Below are positions 31,701 to 41,679 of a DNA stretch of 64,000 bases, piece after piece. This stretch comes from Streptomyces sp. AJS327 (GTDB lineage Bacteria; Actinomycetota; Actinomycetes; Streptomycetales; Streptomycetaceae), in contig NZ_SKBR01000002.1 of NCBI RefSeq assembly GCF_013450295.1, forward strand, positions 1,907,772-1,971,771. Reading direction: 5' to 3'. A model generated the notes under the pieces. That model searched no databases, was not told where the DNA came from, and saw only the letters and a program-made list of their open reading frames with translations. Position 1 is the stretch's first letter. Each line of letters begins with the position of its first letter. The position numbers and the translations under genes were made by a program.

Positions 31701-34700
31701 TCGTGGAGATGGCGATCCGCGCTGGGGACCGGGTCGGCTGCCCCCACCTGGAGGAACTGACCCTGCGCGCCCCGCTGGCGCTACCGGCCACCGGCGACGT
31801 CCGCCTCCAGGTAGAGGTCGGCGGGGCCGACGCCACCCACCGCCGTACCGTCACCGTCTTCGCCCGGGAGGACGACGCGGACCACGGCGGCGATTGGACC
31901 CGGCACGCGGACGGCGTACTCGCCCCCGCGACGGCGGCGCACCGGGAAACGGCGGCGGGCGACACGGCCTGGCCTCCGCCCGGAGCCCGGGAGATCGGCC
32001 TGGACGGTTTCCACGCCAGCCGCGCCCAGGCCGGATTCGGCTACGGACCCGCCTTCCGGGGTCTGCGCCGCGCCTGGGAGGTGGACGCGGAGGACGGAAC
32101 CGGCGGCTCCCTCCTCGCCGAGGCACAGCTGGACGGGAGCGCCGAACAGCAGGCGGAACGGTTCGGAATCCACCCCGCCCTGCTCGACGCCGCCCTCCAG
32201 ACCGTCGGACTCGGCGGGCTGCTGCCACGGGACGGCACCGCCCGGCTGCCGTTCGCCTTCACCGGCGTCACCCTGCACGCCTCCGGAGCGACCGCCCTGC
32301 GGGTCCGGCTCACCGGCACCGGTCCCGAGACCGTCGCCCTCAGCGCCACCGACGCGGCGGGACAACCGGTGCTCGACATCACGTCCCTGACGCTGCGCCC
32401 CGTCTCCACCGCCGCCCGCACCGGCGCCGACGCGCTCCACCGCCTGGAGTGGCAGCCGGCCACCCCCGTGACGGCCGCCGCGCCGCGCCTGGTCGAGGTC
32501 GGCAGCGAGGGCGGCGTCCGGGACGCGCTCCGCCAGGCGCTGACCGCGGTGCGGGAGGCCCTGGCCGACGAGGACGGCCCGCGACGCGTCCTCGTCACCC
32601 GGGGAGCGGTGGACGCCGCGGGCACGGCGCCGGATCCGGCGGCCGCCGCCGTATGGGGGCTCGTGCGGTCCGCGCAGTCCGAACACCCCGGCCGCTTCGG
32701 GCTGCTGGACACCGACGGCTCGCTGGACACCGGGAGCGTCGCGGCCACCGCCGAGCCGCAGGCCGCGATCCGCGACGGCGCGGTGCTCGTCCCGCGCCTG
32801 ACCCGCGCGGTGGCCACCCGAGCCCCGGAACGTACCGAGGGCACCGAAGACGCCCCGCCCGGCGGGGACTTCGGCCCCGACGGCACCGTGCTCATCACCG
32901 GTGGGCTCGGCACCCTCGGCCGCGCCGTGGCCCGGCACCTGGTCGCCCAGCACGGCGTCCGGGCGCTCCTCCTGGCCGGCCGCACCGGCGGCGCGCCGGG
33001 CGTCGCGGAGCGGCTCACCGCCGAACTCACCGCCCTCGGCGCGGAGTCGGTGCGCACCGCCCGCTGCGACGCGGCCGACCGGGACGCGCTCACCGCGCTA
33101 CTCGGCACGCTCCCGGCCGAGCGGCCCCTGCGCGCGGTCGTGCACGCGGCCGGCGTCGTGGACGACGGGGTGGTGGAGACACTCACCCCCGAACGCCTCG
33201 ACGCCACGCTGCGACCCAAGGTGGACGCCGCCAGCACCCTCCACGAACTGACCAGGGACCTCGACCTCGACGCCTTCGTCCTCTTCTCCTCCGCCGCGGG
33301 GGTTCTCGGCGCCCCCGGCCAGGCCGCCTACGCCGCCGCCAACTCCTTCCTGGACGCCCTCGCCGCCCACCGCCGTGCCGCCGGACTCCCCGGCCTCTCC
33401 CTCGCCTGGGGCCTGTGGGCCGAACGCAGCGCGATGACCGGCGACCTCGACACCGCCGCCACCGGGCGCGTCGCTCGTGGCGGGATGCTCCCGCTCGGCA
33501 CCGAGGAGGCCCTGACCCTCTTCGACGCGGCGCGCGGTCGCCCCGAACCGGTGCTGTACCCGATGCGCCTGGACCGCGCGCCGAGAGGCGCCACCTCCGG
33601 AGAACCGTCCGTGCTCTGGCGGTCGGGCCCCACCCCGGCACGCCCCACCGCCAGCTCCCCGGACACCGCGTCCCCCGCGCCGCTCGCCCCACGCCTGGCC
33701 GCGCTCGATCCGCGCGGCCAGGAACGGCTCCTTCTCGACCTGATCGGCACCGAGGTCATGACGGTGCTCGGCCGTGACGCGCGCGAACCCCTGCCGCCCG
33801 ACCAGGTCTTCAGGGACCTCGGCTTCGACTCGCTCGCCGCCGTCGAACTGCGCAACAGGCTCAGCACCGCCACCGGCCTGCGTCTGCCGTCCACCCTCGC
33901 CTTCGACCGCCCGACCCCGGCCGCCCTCGCCGCCCACCTCCGTGACCACCTCGCCGGCACGGCGCGGTCCAACCCGGCCCAGGCCACCGGACGCGGACCG
34001 GCGGCCGTCGTCGACGACCCCATCGTCATCGTCGGCATGGGCTGCCGCTACCCGGGCGGGGTCCGCTCCCCGGAGGACCTGTGGCGACTGGTCGCGGACG
34101 GCGGCGACGCCATCGGCGCCTTCCCCGAGGACCGTGGCTGGGACCTGGACGCGCTCTTCGACCCCGATCCGGACCGCCCTGGAACCAGCTACGTCCGCGA
34201 GGGCGGATTCCTGGACGGGGCCGCCGAGTTCGACCCCCTGTTCTTCGGGGTGTCGCCCCGCGAGGCGCTCGCCATGGACCCCCAGCAGCGCCTGCTCCTG
34301 GAGACCTCCTGGGAGGTCTTCGAGCGCGCCGGAATCGCCCCCGGCAGCCTGCGCGGCAGCCGCACGGGCGTCTTCACCGGCGTGATGTACCACGACTACG
34401 CCGGTCTGCTCGCCGGGCAGGACGGCGTCGAGGGCTACGCGGGCAACGGCAGCGCGGGCAGCATCGCCTCCGGCCGCGTCGCCTACACCTTCGGCCTCGA
34501 AGGCCCCGCCGTCACCGTGGACACCGCCTGCTCCTCCTCCCTGGTCGCCCTGCACCTGGCGAGCCAGGCCCTGCGCGAGGGCGAGTGCGACCTCGCCCTC
34601 GCGGGGGGTGTCACCGTCATGTCCACACCCGGTACGTTCGTCGAGTTCTCCCGGCAGCGCGGACTCGCCGCCGACGGCCGCTGCAAGCCCTTCGCCGCCG

Positions 34701-37700
34701 CCGCGGACGGCACCTCCTGGTCCGAGGGCGTCGGCATACTGCTCCTGGAGCGCCGCTCCGACGCCGAACGCCACGGCCACCGCGTCCTCGCCACCGTCCG
34801 TGGCTCCGCCGTCAACCAGGACGGCGCCTCCAACGGCATGACGGCCCCCCACGGACCCTCCCAGGAACGCGTCATCGGCCAGGCGCTCGCGAGGGCCGGG
34901 CTCACCGCCGCCGACGTGGACGCGGTCGAGGCGCACGGCACCGGCACGACCCTCGGCGACCCGATCGAGGCGCAGGCGCTCCTCGCGACCTACGGTCAAC
35001 AGCGGCCGGAGGAGCGGCCGTTGTGGCTCGGTTCGGTGAAGTCGAACCTCGGTCACACGCAGGCCGCCGCCGGGGTCGCCGGAGTCATCAAGATGGTCCA
35101 TGCCATGCGCCACGGGCTCCTGCCCCGCACCCTGCACGTGGACGAACCCTCTCCGCACGTCGACTGGACGGCCGGTGCGGTCCGCCTGCTCACCGAAGCC
35201 ACCGACTGGCCGGAGACCGGCAGCCCGCGTCGCGCCGCCGTCTCCTCCTTCGGTATCAGCGGCACCAACGCGCACGTCATCCTGGAGCAGCGGCCCCCCT
35301 CCGCGACGAGCGAACCCGCGGCCGTGACACCCGACGGCGGCACCGGCGACGAAGCCGACGGGACGGGGCGCCGCACCCCCGTGATCACCGTCCTCTCCGG
35401 CCGCACCGAGGCCGCCGTCCAGCGCCAGGCGGCACGCCTCCTCGCGGCGCTCGACGACGGCCTCCCGGCGCACCCGAGCCCGGCCGACATCGCCCTCTCT
35501 CTCGCCACCACACGCACGCCACTCCCCGCGCGGGCCGCCTTCCTCACCGAGGACGACGACAGCCTGCGCGCCAACCTGGCCGACCTGGCGGAGGGCAGGG
35601 GCACGGCGCAGCAGGTGCACGGGACCGCGCTCGCCGGTCGTACGGCCTTCCTGTTCTCGGGTCAGGGGTCGCAACGGTTGGGTATGGGGCGGGAGTTGTA
35701 TGGGGTGTTTCCGGTGTTCGCGGCTGTGTTCGATGAGGTGTGTGGGGAGTTGGATGGTCATCTGGGTGGGTCGGTGCGGGGTGTGGTGTTCGGTGATGAC
35801 GCGGGGCTGCTGGCGCGGACGGTGTGGGCGCAGGCGGGTTTGTTCGCGGTGGAGGTGGCGTTGTTCCGGTTGTTGGAGTCGTGGGGTGTGCGGCCGGACT
35901 ACCTGCTGGGTCACTCCATAGGCGAGGTGGCGGCGGCGTGTGTGGCGGGGGTGTTCTCGTTGCCGGACGCGGCTCGACTCGTCGCCGCGCGGGGTCGGTT
36001 GATGGATGCGTTGCCGGGGGGTGGGGTGATGGTGGCGGTGGGGGCCTCGTGCGAGGTCGTCGTGGGCCTGTTGTCGGGGTATGAGGGTCGGGTTGGGGTG
36101 GCGGCGGTGAATGGTCCGGCGTCGGTGGTGGTGTCGGGTGAGGGGGAGGCGGTCGCGGAGGTTGTTGGGGAGGCTCGGGCGTTGGGGCACCGCGTGAAGC
36201 GGTTGGAGGTGAGTCACGCTTTCCACTCGCCGTTGATGGAGCCGATGCTCGACGAGTTCGCCGCGGCACTCCGCGAGGTGGAGTTGTCCGAGCCGCGGAT
36301 CCCGGTGGTCTCCAACGTCACCGGTCGTGTGGCGGTGCCTGGTGAGCTGTCGGACGTGGGGTACTGGGTTCGGCAGGTGCGTGAGTCGGTGCTGTTCGCC
36401 GAGGGGGTTCGTACGCTCGCCGGGCAGGGTGTGGCTCGTTACCTCGAAGTGGGTCCCGACGCCGTACTGAGCCCGATGGCGCGGGAATGCCTCGACGGTG
36501 TCGAAGAAGAGCCGGACTCCGGGTTCGTGGCCCTGCTGCGCTCCGGACGCCCCGAGACGCGGGGGGTCGTCACCGCGGTCGGCCAACTCGTCTGCTGGGG
36601 CGAGGAAGTGGACTGGTCAGCCCTCTTCGAGGGCACCGGGGCGCGCCGGATCGAACTGCCCACCTACGCCTTCGAGCGGCGGCACCTGTGGCCCGAGAAT
36701 CCACGGAGCCCCGGCACCGTCACCTCCGTCACCCCGTGGCCGACGCGGGAGATCGCCGGTCCGGAGACCGTGACCCCGCTGCACGCCACCCTCGCCGCCG
36801 CGCCCGACCCGGACCGGACTCTGCTCGACCTGGTACGGGAGCAGGTGACCCAGGTCCTCGGCCACACCCCGGAGGAGACGGCCGACCCGGGCCACGCCTT
36901 CCGCGACCTCGGCTTCGACTCGATGACGGCGATGGAGTTCCGCACCCGCCTAGCCCGCGCCACCGGCCTCGCCCTGCCCGCCACCCTCGTCTTCGACCAC
37001 CCCACCCCGGCGGACCTGGTGCGCCACCTGCGCGAGGTCCTGCTCGACGGTGCCCGCGACCACCACGCGGCCGTGCGCACCGTGGGCAGCGACGAGCCGA
37101 TCGCCATCATCGGTATGAGCTGCCGCTTCCCGGGCGGAGTCGCCTCCCCCGAGGACCTGTGGCGACTCGTCGAGGACGAGGTGGACGCCATCACCCCGTT
37201 CCCGGACGACCGTGGCTGGAACCTCGCCGGGCTCTACGACGCGGATGTGGACCGGCAGGGCACCACCTACACCCGGGCGGGCGGATTCCTCGACGGCGTG
37301 GGCGAGTTCGACGCCGCCTTCTTCGGGATATCCCCGCGCGAGGCGCTCGCCATGGACCCGCAGCAACGGCTGCTCCTGGAGACCTCGTGGGAGGTCCTCG
37401 AACGGGCCGGCATGCGGCCCGGCGCGGTACGCGGCAGCGGCACCGGCGTCTTCGTCGGCACCAACGGCCAGGACTACACCGACCTGGTCTCGCACTCCGC
37501 GGAGAGCCTGGAGGGGTACCTCGGCACCGGCGGCGCCGGAAGCGTCGCCTCCGGCCGCATCGCCTACACCCTGGGCCTGGAAGGACCCGCGCTCACCGTG
37601 GACACCGCCTGCTCCTCCTCCCTCGTCGCCCTGCACCTGGCGGCCGAGGCACTGCGGCGCGGAGAGTGCGCCATGGCGCTGGCCGGAGGTGTGACGGTGA

Positions 37701-40700
37701 TGTCCACCCCGCAGTCCTTCATCGACTTCTCCCGCCAGCGCGGACTGGCCCCGGACGGCCGCTGCAAGCCGTTCGCCGCGGCGGCCGACGGCACCGGCTG
37801 GTCCGAGGGCGTGGGCATGCTCCTGGTGGAGCGGCTCTCCGACGCCCGCCGCCACGGTCACCCGGTGCTCGCCCTGGTCCGGGGCTCCGCCGTCAACCAG
37901 GACGGCGCGTCCAACGGCCTGACCGCGCCCAACGGCCCCGCCCAGCAGCGCGTCATCCGTCAGGCCCTCGCCAACGCGCGCCTGACCACCGCCGACGTCG
38001 ACCTGGTCGAGGCGCACGGCACCGGCACAGCGCTGGGCGACCCGATCGAGGCTCAGGCGCTCCTCGCGACCTACGGTCAACAACGCCCGGCGGAAAGCCC
38101 GTTGTGGCTCGGATCGCTCAAGTCCAACATCGGCCACACCCAGGCGGCCGCGGGGGTCGCCGGCGTCATCAAGGCGGTGCTCGCCCTGCGGCACGGCGTC
38201 CTGCCGCGCTCACTGCACCTGGACGAGCCCACCCCACACGTGGACTGGTCACAGGGCGGCATCGCCCTGCTCACCGCCCGCACCGACTGGCCGGAGACCG
38301 GCCGTCCGCGCCGCGCCGCCGTCTCCTCGTTCGGCATGAGCGGCACCAACGCTCACCTGGTCCTGGAGCAGGTCCCCGAACTCCCGCCCGTACGGGCTGA
38401 GTCGGCGCCCGGGCCTGAGCCGCAGCCGGGGGCGGTCCCTGCCCTGTGGCCGCTGTCCGCCAAGTCCCCCGAGGCGCTGCGCGCCCAGGCGGCCCGGCTC
38501 GCCGACTACCTCACCGCCCACCAGGACACCGACCCGGCCGAGTTGGGCCGACAACTGGCCGCCACCCGTACGCCGTTCACCCACCGCGCGGTACTCACCG
38601 GGCGGCGCGAGGAGGACCTCCTCGCCCAGTTGCGGTCCGTCGCCGACGGCGGCTGGGCTCCGGTCAGGGCCGATGAGGAGGCCCTCACAGCCTTCCTGTT
38701 CACCGGACAGGGCGCGCAACGGTTGGGTATGGGCCGGGAGTTGTACGAGTCCTTCCCGCGTTACGCGGCCGCGTTCGACGAGGTGTGCGCGGAGCTGGAC
38801 GGTCACCTTGACCGGTCGGTGCGGGAGGTGGTGTTCGGTGATGACGTTGAGCTGCTGGACCGGACGGTGTGGGCGCAGGCGGGGTTGTTCGCGGTGGAGG
38901 TGGCGTTGTTCCGGCTGCTGGAGTCGTGGGGTGTGCGGCCGGACTACCTGCTGGGTCACTCCATAGGTGAGGTGGCGGCGGCCTGTGTGGCGGGGGTGTT
39001 CTCGCTGCCGGACGCGGCCCGACTCGTCGCCGCGCGCGGTCGGTTGATGGACGCCCTGCCCGGCGGAGGAGCGATGCTGGCCGCCGCCGTCTCGCCGGAG
39101 GAGGCCGGGACGCTGCTGTCCGGCCACGAGGGCCGGGTGGAGATCGCCGCGGTCAACGGCCCGTCGTCCGTCGTGCTGTCCGGCGACGAGGACACCGTGA
39201 CGGAGATCGAGACCCTGGCCCGGGCGCTCGGCCACCGGGTGAAGCGGCTGGCGGTGAGCCACGCCTTCCACTCGCCACGCATGGAGCCCATGCTCGACGA
39301 GTTCGCGGCGGTGGTCGGTGAGTTGGAACCGCACGAGCCACGGGTGCCGGTGATCTCGAACCTGACCGGTGCCCCGGCGGCCCCCGGCGAGCTGGCGGAC
39401 CCCGCGTACTGGGTCCGCCAGGTCCGGAACCCCGTCCTCTTCCTCGACGGCGTGCGCACGCTCGCCGCCCAGCACGTCTCCCGTTACGTCGAGTTGGGCC
39501 CCGACGGCGTCCTGACCGCCGCGGCCCAGGACTGTCTCCCGGACCTCGGCACCGGAACCACCGAACGCCCCGTGTTCACGGCGGCGTTGCGCTCCGGCCG
39601 CCCCGAGCCGGACACACTGCTCGAAGCCCTCGGCGGCGCCTACGCCGCCGGGGCGCGGATGGACCTCACCGCTGTGCTCGGCGCCCCGGGGACACCGGGC
39701 GATCTGCCCACCTACCCCTTCCAGCGGGAGCTCTACTGGCCGACCCCGGCCGAGGAGGCCGCGCTGCCCGCCTGGCTGGGCGGTGCCACCGGAGCCTCAC
39801 GGGTGGACGACATGGTGTACCGCGTCGACTGGCACCCGGTGGACCCACCGCAGGCCCGGCTCGACGGCCGCTGGCTCCTCGTCACCGGTGACGAGGGCGG
39901 GACCGACGTGGCGGAGACCGCCGCCGCGGCGCTGTCCGAGGCGGGCGCCGACGTGGTGCGCGTCTCGGGTGTCTCCGTCGAGGCCCTGGCCCCGTACACC
40001 GGCGCCCCGCTGGCCGGAGTGGCGGCCTGCCCCGAAACCTCCTTCGCCGCACTGGAGTTGGTCCAGTCCCTCGACGCCCTGGAGGTCACGGCACCGCTGT
40101 GGTGCCTGACCCGCGGCGCGGTCGCCGCGGTCCCCACCGACCCCGGCCCGGAACCGGAGCTGGCGCAGATCTGGGGGCTGGGCCGGGTGGTCGCCCTCGA
40201 ACGGGCGCAGAGCTGGGGCGGCCTGGTCGACCTGCCGGCCGCCGGGGCCCCGGCGGCCGGCCTGGCCCGGGTCCTCGCGAGTGGCGACGAGGACCAGGTG
40301 GCGTTGCGGGCCGGTTCCGTGTTCGGACGGCGCCTGGTGCGGGCCGAGACACCGGGTTTGGTGGGGTCGTGGGGGGTTGGTGGGTTGTCGGTGTTGGTGA
40401 CGGGGGGTACGGGTGGGTTGGGTGTGGGGGTTGCGCGGTGGTTGGCTGGTCGGGGTGTGGGGCGTTTGGTGTTGGTGAGTCGTGGGGGTTGGGGTGGGGT
40501 GGGTGTGGGTGAGTTGGTGGGGGAGTTGGGTGGGTTGGGGGTTGAGGTGGTGGTGGTGGCTTGTGATGTGTCTGATCGTGGGGCTGTGGGGTGGTTGTTG
40601 CGGGAGTATTCGGTGTCGGCTGTGTTTCATGTGGCGGGTGTGGTGGATGACGGGGTGGTGGGGTCGTTGAGTGGGGAGCGGTTGGGTGGTGTGTTGGGTG

Positions 40701-41650
40701 CGAAGGCGGTGGGTGCGGATCATTTGGATTCTGTGGCGCGGGAGTTGGGTGTGGTGTGGGAGGAGTTTGTGGTGTTCTCGTCTTTTGCGGGGACGGTGGG
40801 TGGTGCGGGGCAGGGGAGTTATGCGGCGGCGAACGCGCATGTGGACGCGTTGGTTGAGCGTCGTCGTGCTGAGGGGTTGGCGGCCACGTCGGTGGCCTGG
40901 GGCCCCTGGGCCGAGAGCGGAATGACCGCCGACGAGGCCGTCCGGGAACGGATGCGACTGGCCGGAATGACCCCTCTGGAGCCACACTCCGCCTTCACCG
41001 CACTGGAACGGGCGCTCCTCACGGGCACCGCCTCCGCGACCGTGGTGGACATCGACTGGGAGCGGTACGTGCCCGGATTCACCGCGGCCCGGCCGAGTCC
41101 GCTGCTCCGGGCGCTACCCGAGGTGGCGCTCCTCAACGAGCGGACGGCGGCGGCCAGTTCCCTGACCGAACGCCTCGCCGACCTGCCGGAGGGGGAGCGA
41201 CGGACTGAGGTGCTCGCCCTGGTGCGTACCCATGTGGCCGGGGTCCTCGGGCACCGCGAGGAGGGCCGGATCACGGACGACCTGGCGTTCCAGGACCTCG
41301 GCTTCGACTCGCTCACCGCGGTCGAGCTCCGCAACCGCCTCGGCGCCGCCACCGGTCTCAGGCTGCCCGCGACCGTGATCTTCGACCATCCCGCCCCCGT
41401 ACGACTGGCCGACTTCCTCCTCGGTGAGCTGGCCGGCGAGATCGGTGAGGACGACGAGGAACGGCGGATCCGGCGAACGCTGGCCACCGTGCCGGTCGCC
41501 CGGCTGCGGGAGGCCGGCCTCCTGGACGTACTGCTGAAGCTCGCCGGAGAGGAGACCCCCTCCGGACCGGTCCGCATCGCCGACGAGGACATCGACGACA
41601 TGGACGCCGAAGCGCTGATCCAGCTGGCGCTGGACGGCAACGAACCCTGA
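28769..41650 (+). CDS. Type I PKS with three modules: KS-AT-DH-KR-ACP, KS-AT-ACP, KS-AT-KR-ACP (PKS3)
   Basis: About 4293 residues from ATG 28769, chosen for the docking helix (EEKMLDHLRWVTAEL) and the upstream AGGAG; the open frame extends further 5' without PKS homology. First module: KS Cys204, AT Ser663 in GHSVGE with HAFH (malonyl), DH His965 with DxxxQ, KR VDD loop and Tyr1521, ACP Ser1688; gives a double bond. Second: KS Cys1921, AT Ser2383 with HAFH 2483 (malonyl), then only a short linker and ACP Ser2718, so no KR and a ketone is kept. Third: KS Cys2948, AT Ser3398/HAFH (malonyl), KR VDD loop and Tyr4018, ACP Ser4181; gives a hydroxyl. The tail (DIDDMDAEALIQLALDG) is the docking type that pairs with PKS4's EKLLEALRTSLKETERL head. 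It starts 76 bases after the pobA-like gene. Confidence 0.95.
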   Translation: MTDEEKMLDHLRWVTAELHRTRERLRAAEETEPVAVVGVGCRYPGAVASPEDLWRLVLDGRDAVGPFPDDRGWDLDAVYHPDPDHRGTSYVREGGFLDGAGEFDAAFFGISPHEALAMDPQQRLLLECAWEALERSGIDPLSLRGSRTGVYAGMMNHDYLTGHDTLPEGVEVYAGSGNAASVASGRLSYTLGLQGPAVTVDTACSSSLVTLHLAAQALRQGECALALAGGVTVLATPDLFVDFSQQRGLAADGRCKPFAAAADGTGWGEGAALLVLERLSDARANGHPVLAVIRGSAVNQDGASSGMTVPNGPAQQQVVRQALERARLTPDEVDAVEAHGTGTRLGDPIEAHALLSVYGQQRPEERPLWLGSVKSNIGHTQAAAGAAGVIKMVMALRAGVLPRTLHVDRPTPRADWTSGAVRLLTETVDWPETGRPRRAAVSSFGISGTNAHLILEQAPEPARDEAPPPNPPRAAAEPPVYAWPVSARGADALRGQAAALATRTPGEASPSDVAYALTTARALLPHRAVALGRDTAALRSALEALATGATAPGLVGDGTEAARPDAHLAVLFTGQGSQRPGAGRQLHAAYPEFAEPFDAACAHLDRFFEVPVHEVAFAEPDSEHAALLDRTEYAQAVLFALEVALYRLAESRGARPAVLLGHSVGELVAAHVSGMLGLADTCALVAARGKLMQALPPGGAMLAVEATEEDVRPLCAERADRLGVAAVNGPRSLVLSGEEDAVEEAARLLDGHRVRRLKVSHAFHSPLMAPMLDRFRAVVSRLSFLEPRVPIVSNVTGRLARPGELTDAEYWVRQVRETVRFHDGVGALAAEGVTDCLELGPDPVLTALAQGADETAGPRWTAALRRDEDEVLTLGRALAALHVHGVPVDLNAPLPGAALTDLPTYAFQRRRYWLETGPGTAGVASAGLDALGHPLLGATVALAGDAVQVFTGRLGPRAQPWVADHTVDGAILLPGTAFVEMAIRAGDRVGCPHLEELTLRAPLALPATGDVRLQVEVGGADATHRRTVTVFAREDDADHGGDWTRHADGVLAPATAAHRETAAGDTAWPPPGAREIGLDGFHASRAQAGFGYGPAFRGLRRAWEVDAEDGTGGSLLAEAQLDGSAEQQAERFGIHPALLDAALQTVGLGGLLPRDGTARLPFAFTGVTLHASGATALRVRLTGTGPETVALSATDAAGQPVLDITSLTLRPVSTAARTGADALHRLEWQPATPVTAAAPRLVEVGSEGGVRDALRQALTAVREALADEDGPRRVLVTRGAVDAAGTAPDPAAAAVWGLVRSAQSEHPGRFGLLDTDGSLDTGSVAATAEPQAAIRDGAVLVPRLTRAVATRAPERTEGTEDAPPGGDFGPDGTVLITGGLGTLGRAVARHLVAQHGVRALLLAGRTGGAPGVAERLTAELTALGAESVRTARCDAADRDALTALLGTLPAERPLRAVVHAAGVVDDGVVETLTPERLDATLRPKVDAASTLHELTRDLDLDAFVLFSSAAGVLGAPGQAAYAAANSFLDALAAHRRAAGLPGLSLAWGLWAERSAMTGDLDTAATGRVARGGMLPLGTEEALTLFDAARGRPEPVLYPMRLDRAPRGATSGEPSVLWRSGPTPARPTASSPDTASPAPLAPRLAALDPRGQERLLLDLIGTEVMTVLGRDAREPLPPDQVFRDLGFDSLAAVELRNRLSTATGLRLPSTLAFDRPTPAALAAHLRDHLAGTARSNPAQATGRGPAAVVDDPIVIVGMGCRYPGGVRSPEDLWRLVADGGDAIGAFPEDRGWDLDALFDPDPDRPGTSYVREGGFLDGAAEFDPLFFGVSPREALAMDPQQRLLLETSWEVFERAGIAPGSLRGSRTGVFTGVMYHDYAGLLAGQDGVEGYAGNGSAGSIASGRVAYTFGLEGPAVTVDTACSSSLVALHLASQALREGECDLALAGGVTVMSTPGTFVEFSRQRGLAADGRCKPFAAAADGTSWSEGVGILLLERRSDAERHGHRVLATVRGSAVNQDGASNGMTAPHGPSQERVIGQALARAGLTAADVDAVEAHGTGTTLGDPIEAQALLATYGQQRPEERPLWLGSVKSNLGHTQAAAGVAGVIKMVHAMRHGLLPRTLHVDEPSPHVDWTAGAVRLLTEATDWPETGSPRRAAVSSFGISGTNAHVILEQRPPSATSEPAAVTPDGGTGDEADGTGRRTPVITVLSGRTEAAVQRQAARLLAALDDGLPAHPSPADIALSLATTRTPLPARAAFLTEDDDSLRANLADLAEGRGTAQQVHGTALAGRTAFLFSGQGSQRLGMGRELYGVFPVFAAVFDEVCGELDGHLGGSVRGVVFGDDAGLLARTVWAQAGLFAVEVALFRLLESWGVRPDYLLGHSIGEVAAACVAGVFSLPDAARLVAARGRLMDALPGGGVMVAVGASCEVVVGLLSGYEGRVGVAAVNGPASVVVSGEGEAVAEVVGEARALGHRVKRLEVSHAFHSPLMEPMLDEFAAALREVELSEPRIPVVSNVTGRVAVPGELSDVGYWVRQVRESVLFAEGVRTLAGQGVARYLEVGPDAVLSPMARECLDGVEEEPDSGFVALLRSGRPETRGVVTAVGQLVCWGEEVDWSALFEGTGARRIELPTYAFERRHLWPENPRSPGTVTSVTPWPTREIAGPETVTPLHATLAAAPDPDRTLLDLVREQVTQVLGHTPEETADPGHAFRDLGFDSMTAMEFRTRLARATGLALPATLVFDHPTPADLVRHLREVLLDGARDHHAAVRTVGSDEPIAIIGMSCRFPGGVASPEDLWRLVEDEVDAITPFPDDRGWNLAGLYDADVDRQGTTYTRAGGFLDGVGEFDAAFFGISPREALAMDPQQRLLLETSWEVLERAGMRPGAVRGSGTGVFVGTNGQDYTDLVSHSAESLEGYLGTGGAGSVASGRIAYTLGLEGPALTVDTACSSSLVALHLAAEALRRGECAMALAGGVTVMSTPQSFIDFSRQRGLAPDGRCKPFAAAADGTGWSEGVGMLLVERLSDARRHGHPVLALVRGSAVNQDGASNGLTAPNGPAQQRVIRQALANARLTTADVDLVEAHGTGTALGDPIEAQALLATYGQQRPAESPLWLGSLKSNIGHTQAAAGVAGVIKAVLALRHGVLPRSLHLDEPTPHVDWSQGGIALLTARTDWPETGRPRRAAVSSFGMSGTNAHLVLEQVPELPPVRAESAPGPEPQPGAVPALWPLSAKSPEALRAQAARLADYLTAHQDTDPAELGRQLAATRTPFTHRAVLTGRREEDLLAQLRSVADGGWAPVRADEEALTAFLFTGQGAQRLGMGRELYESFPRYAAAFDEVCAELDGHLDRSVREVVFGDDVELLDRTVWAQAGLFAVEVALFRLLESWGVRPDYLLGHSIGEVAAACVAGVFSLPDAARLVAARGRLMDALPGGGAMLAAAVSPEEAGTLLSGHEGRVEIAAVNGPSSVVLSGDEDTVTEIETLARALGHRVKRLAVSHAFHSPRMEPMLDEFAAVVGELEPHEPRVPVISNLTGAPAAPGELADPAYWVRQVRNPVLFLDGVRTLAAQHVSRYVELGPDGVLTAAAQDCLPDLGTGTTERPVFTAALRSGRPEPDTLLEALGGAYAAGARMDLTAVLGAPGTPGDLPTYPFQRELYWPTPAEEAALPAWLGGATGASRVDDMVYRVDWHPVDPPQARLDGRWLLVTGDEGGTDVAETAAAALSEAGADVVRVSGVSVEALAPYTGAPLAGVAACPETSFAALELVQSLDALEVTAPLWCLTRGAVAAVPTDPGPEPELAQIWGLGRVVALERAQSWGGLVDLPAAGAPAAGLARVLASGDEDQVALRAGSVFGRRLVRAETPGLVGSWGVGGLSVLVTGGTGGLGVGVARWLAGRGVGRLVLVSRGGWGGVGVGELVGELGGLGVEVVVVACDVSDRGAVGWLLREYSVSAVFHVAGVVDDGVVGSLSGERLGGVLGAKAVGADHLDSVARELGVVWEEFVVFSSFAGTVGGAGQGSYAAANAHVDALVERRRAEGLAATSVAWGPWAESGMTADEAVRERMRLAGMTPLEPHSAFTALERALLTGTASATVVDIDWERYVPGFTAARPSPLLRALPEVALLNERTAAASSLTERLADLPEGERRTEVLALVRTHVAGVLGHREEGRITDDLAFQDLGFDSLTAVELRNRLGAATGLRLPATVIFDHPAPVRLADFLLGELAGEIGEDDEERRIRRTLATVPVARLREAGLLDVLLKLAGEETPSGPVRIADEDIDDMDAEALIQLALDGNEP
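35648..36492 (+). repeat. GRINS-like malonyl-AT repeat, copy B3 (PKS3 second module)
   Basis: Full-length (845-base) near-copy of 12001-12845, including the 3' part up to the MARECL codons. It differs mainly in a short patch encoding DDAGLLARTVW, which it shares with copy B6 at 52967. Strong sense-strand G/T bias. Confidence 0.88.
38856..39060 (+). repeat. Partial malonyl-AT repeat, copy B4 (PKS3 third module)
   Basis: A stretch encoding RTVWAQAGLFAVEVALFRLLESWGV through the GHSIGE active site is close to the other B copies in DNA, while the rest of this AT (from 38693) has more ordinary C-ending codons. It looks like a short conversion tract or an eroded copy. Confidence 0.6.
40353..40915 (+). 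repeat. GRINS-like KR repeat, copy D1 (PKS3 third module)
   Basis: 563-base block apparently identical to 45149-45711 (offset 4796), covering the KR catalytic core from LVTGGTGG to the AWGPWAE motif. Very strong G/T bias (runs of GTG, GGG, TTG). Flanks differ between copies. Confidence 0.9.
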
Positions 41651-41679
41651 CGGCTCGCGGAGACACGGGACTGAACGAC

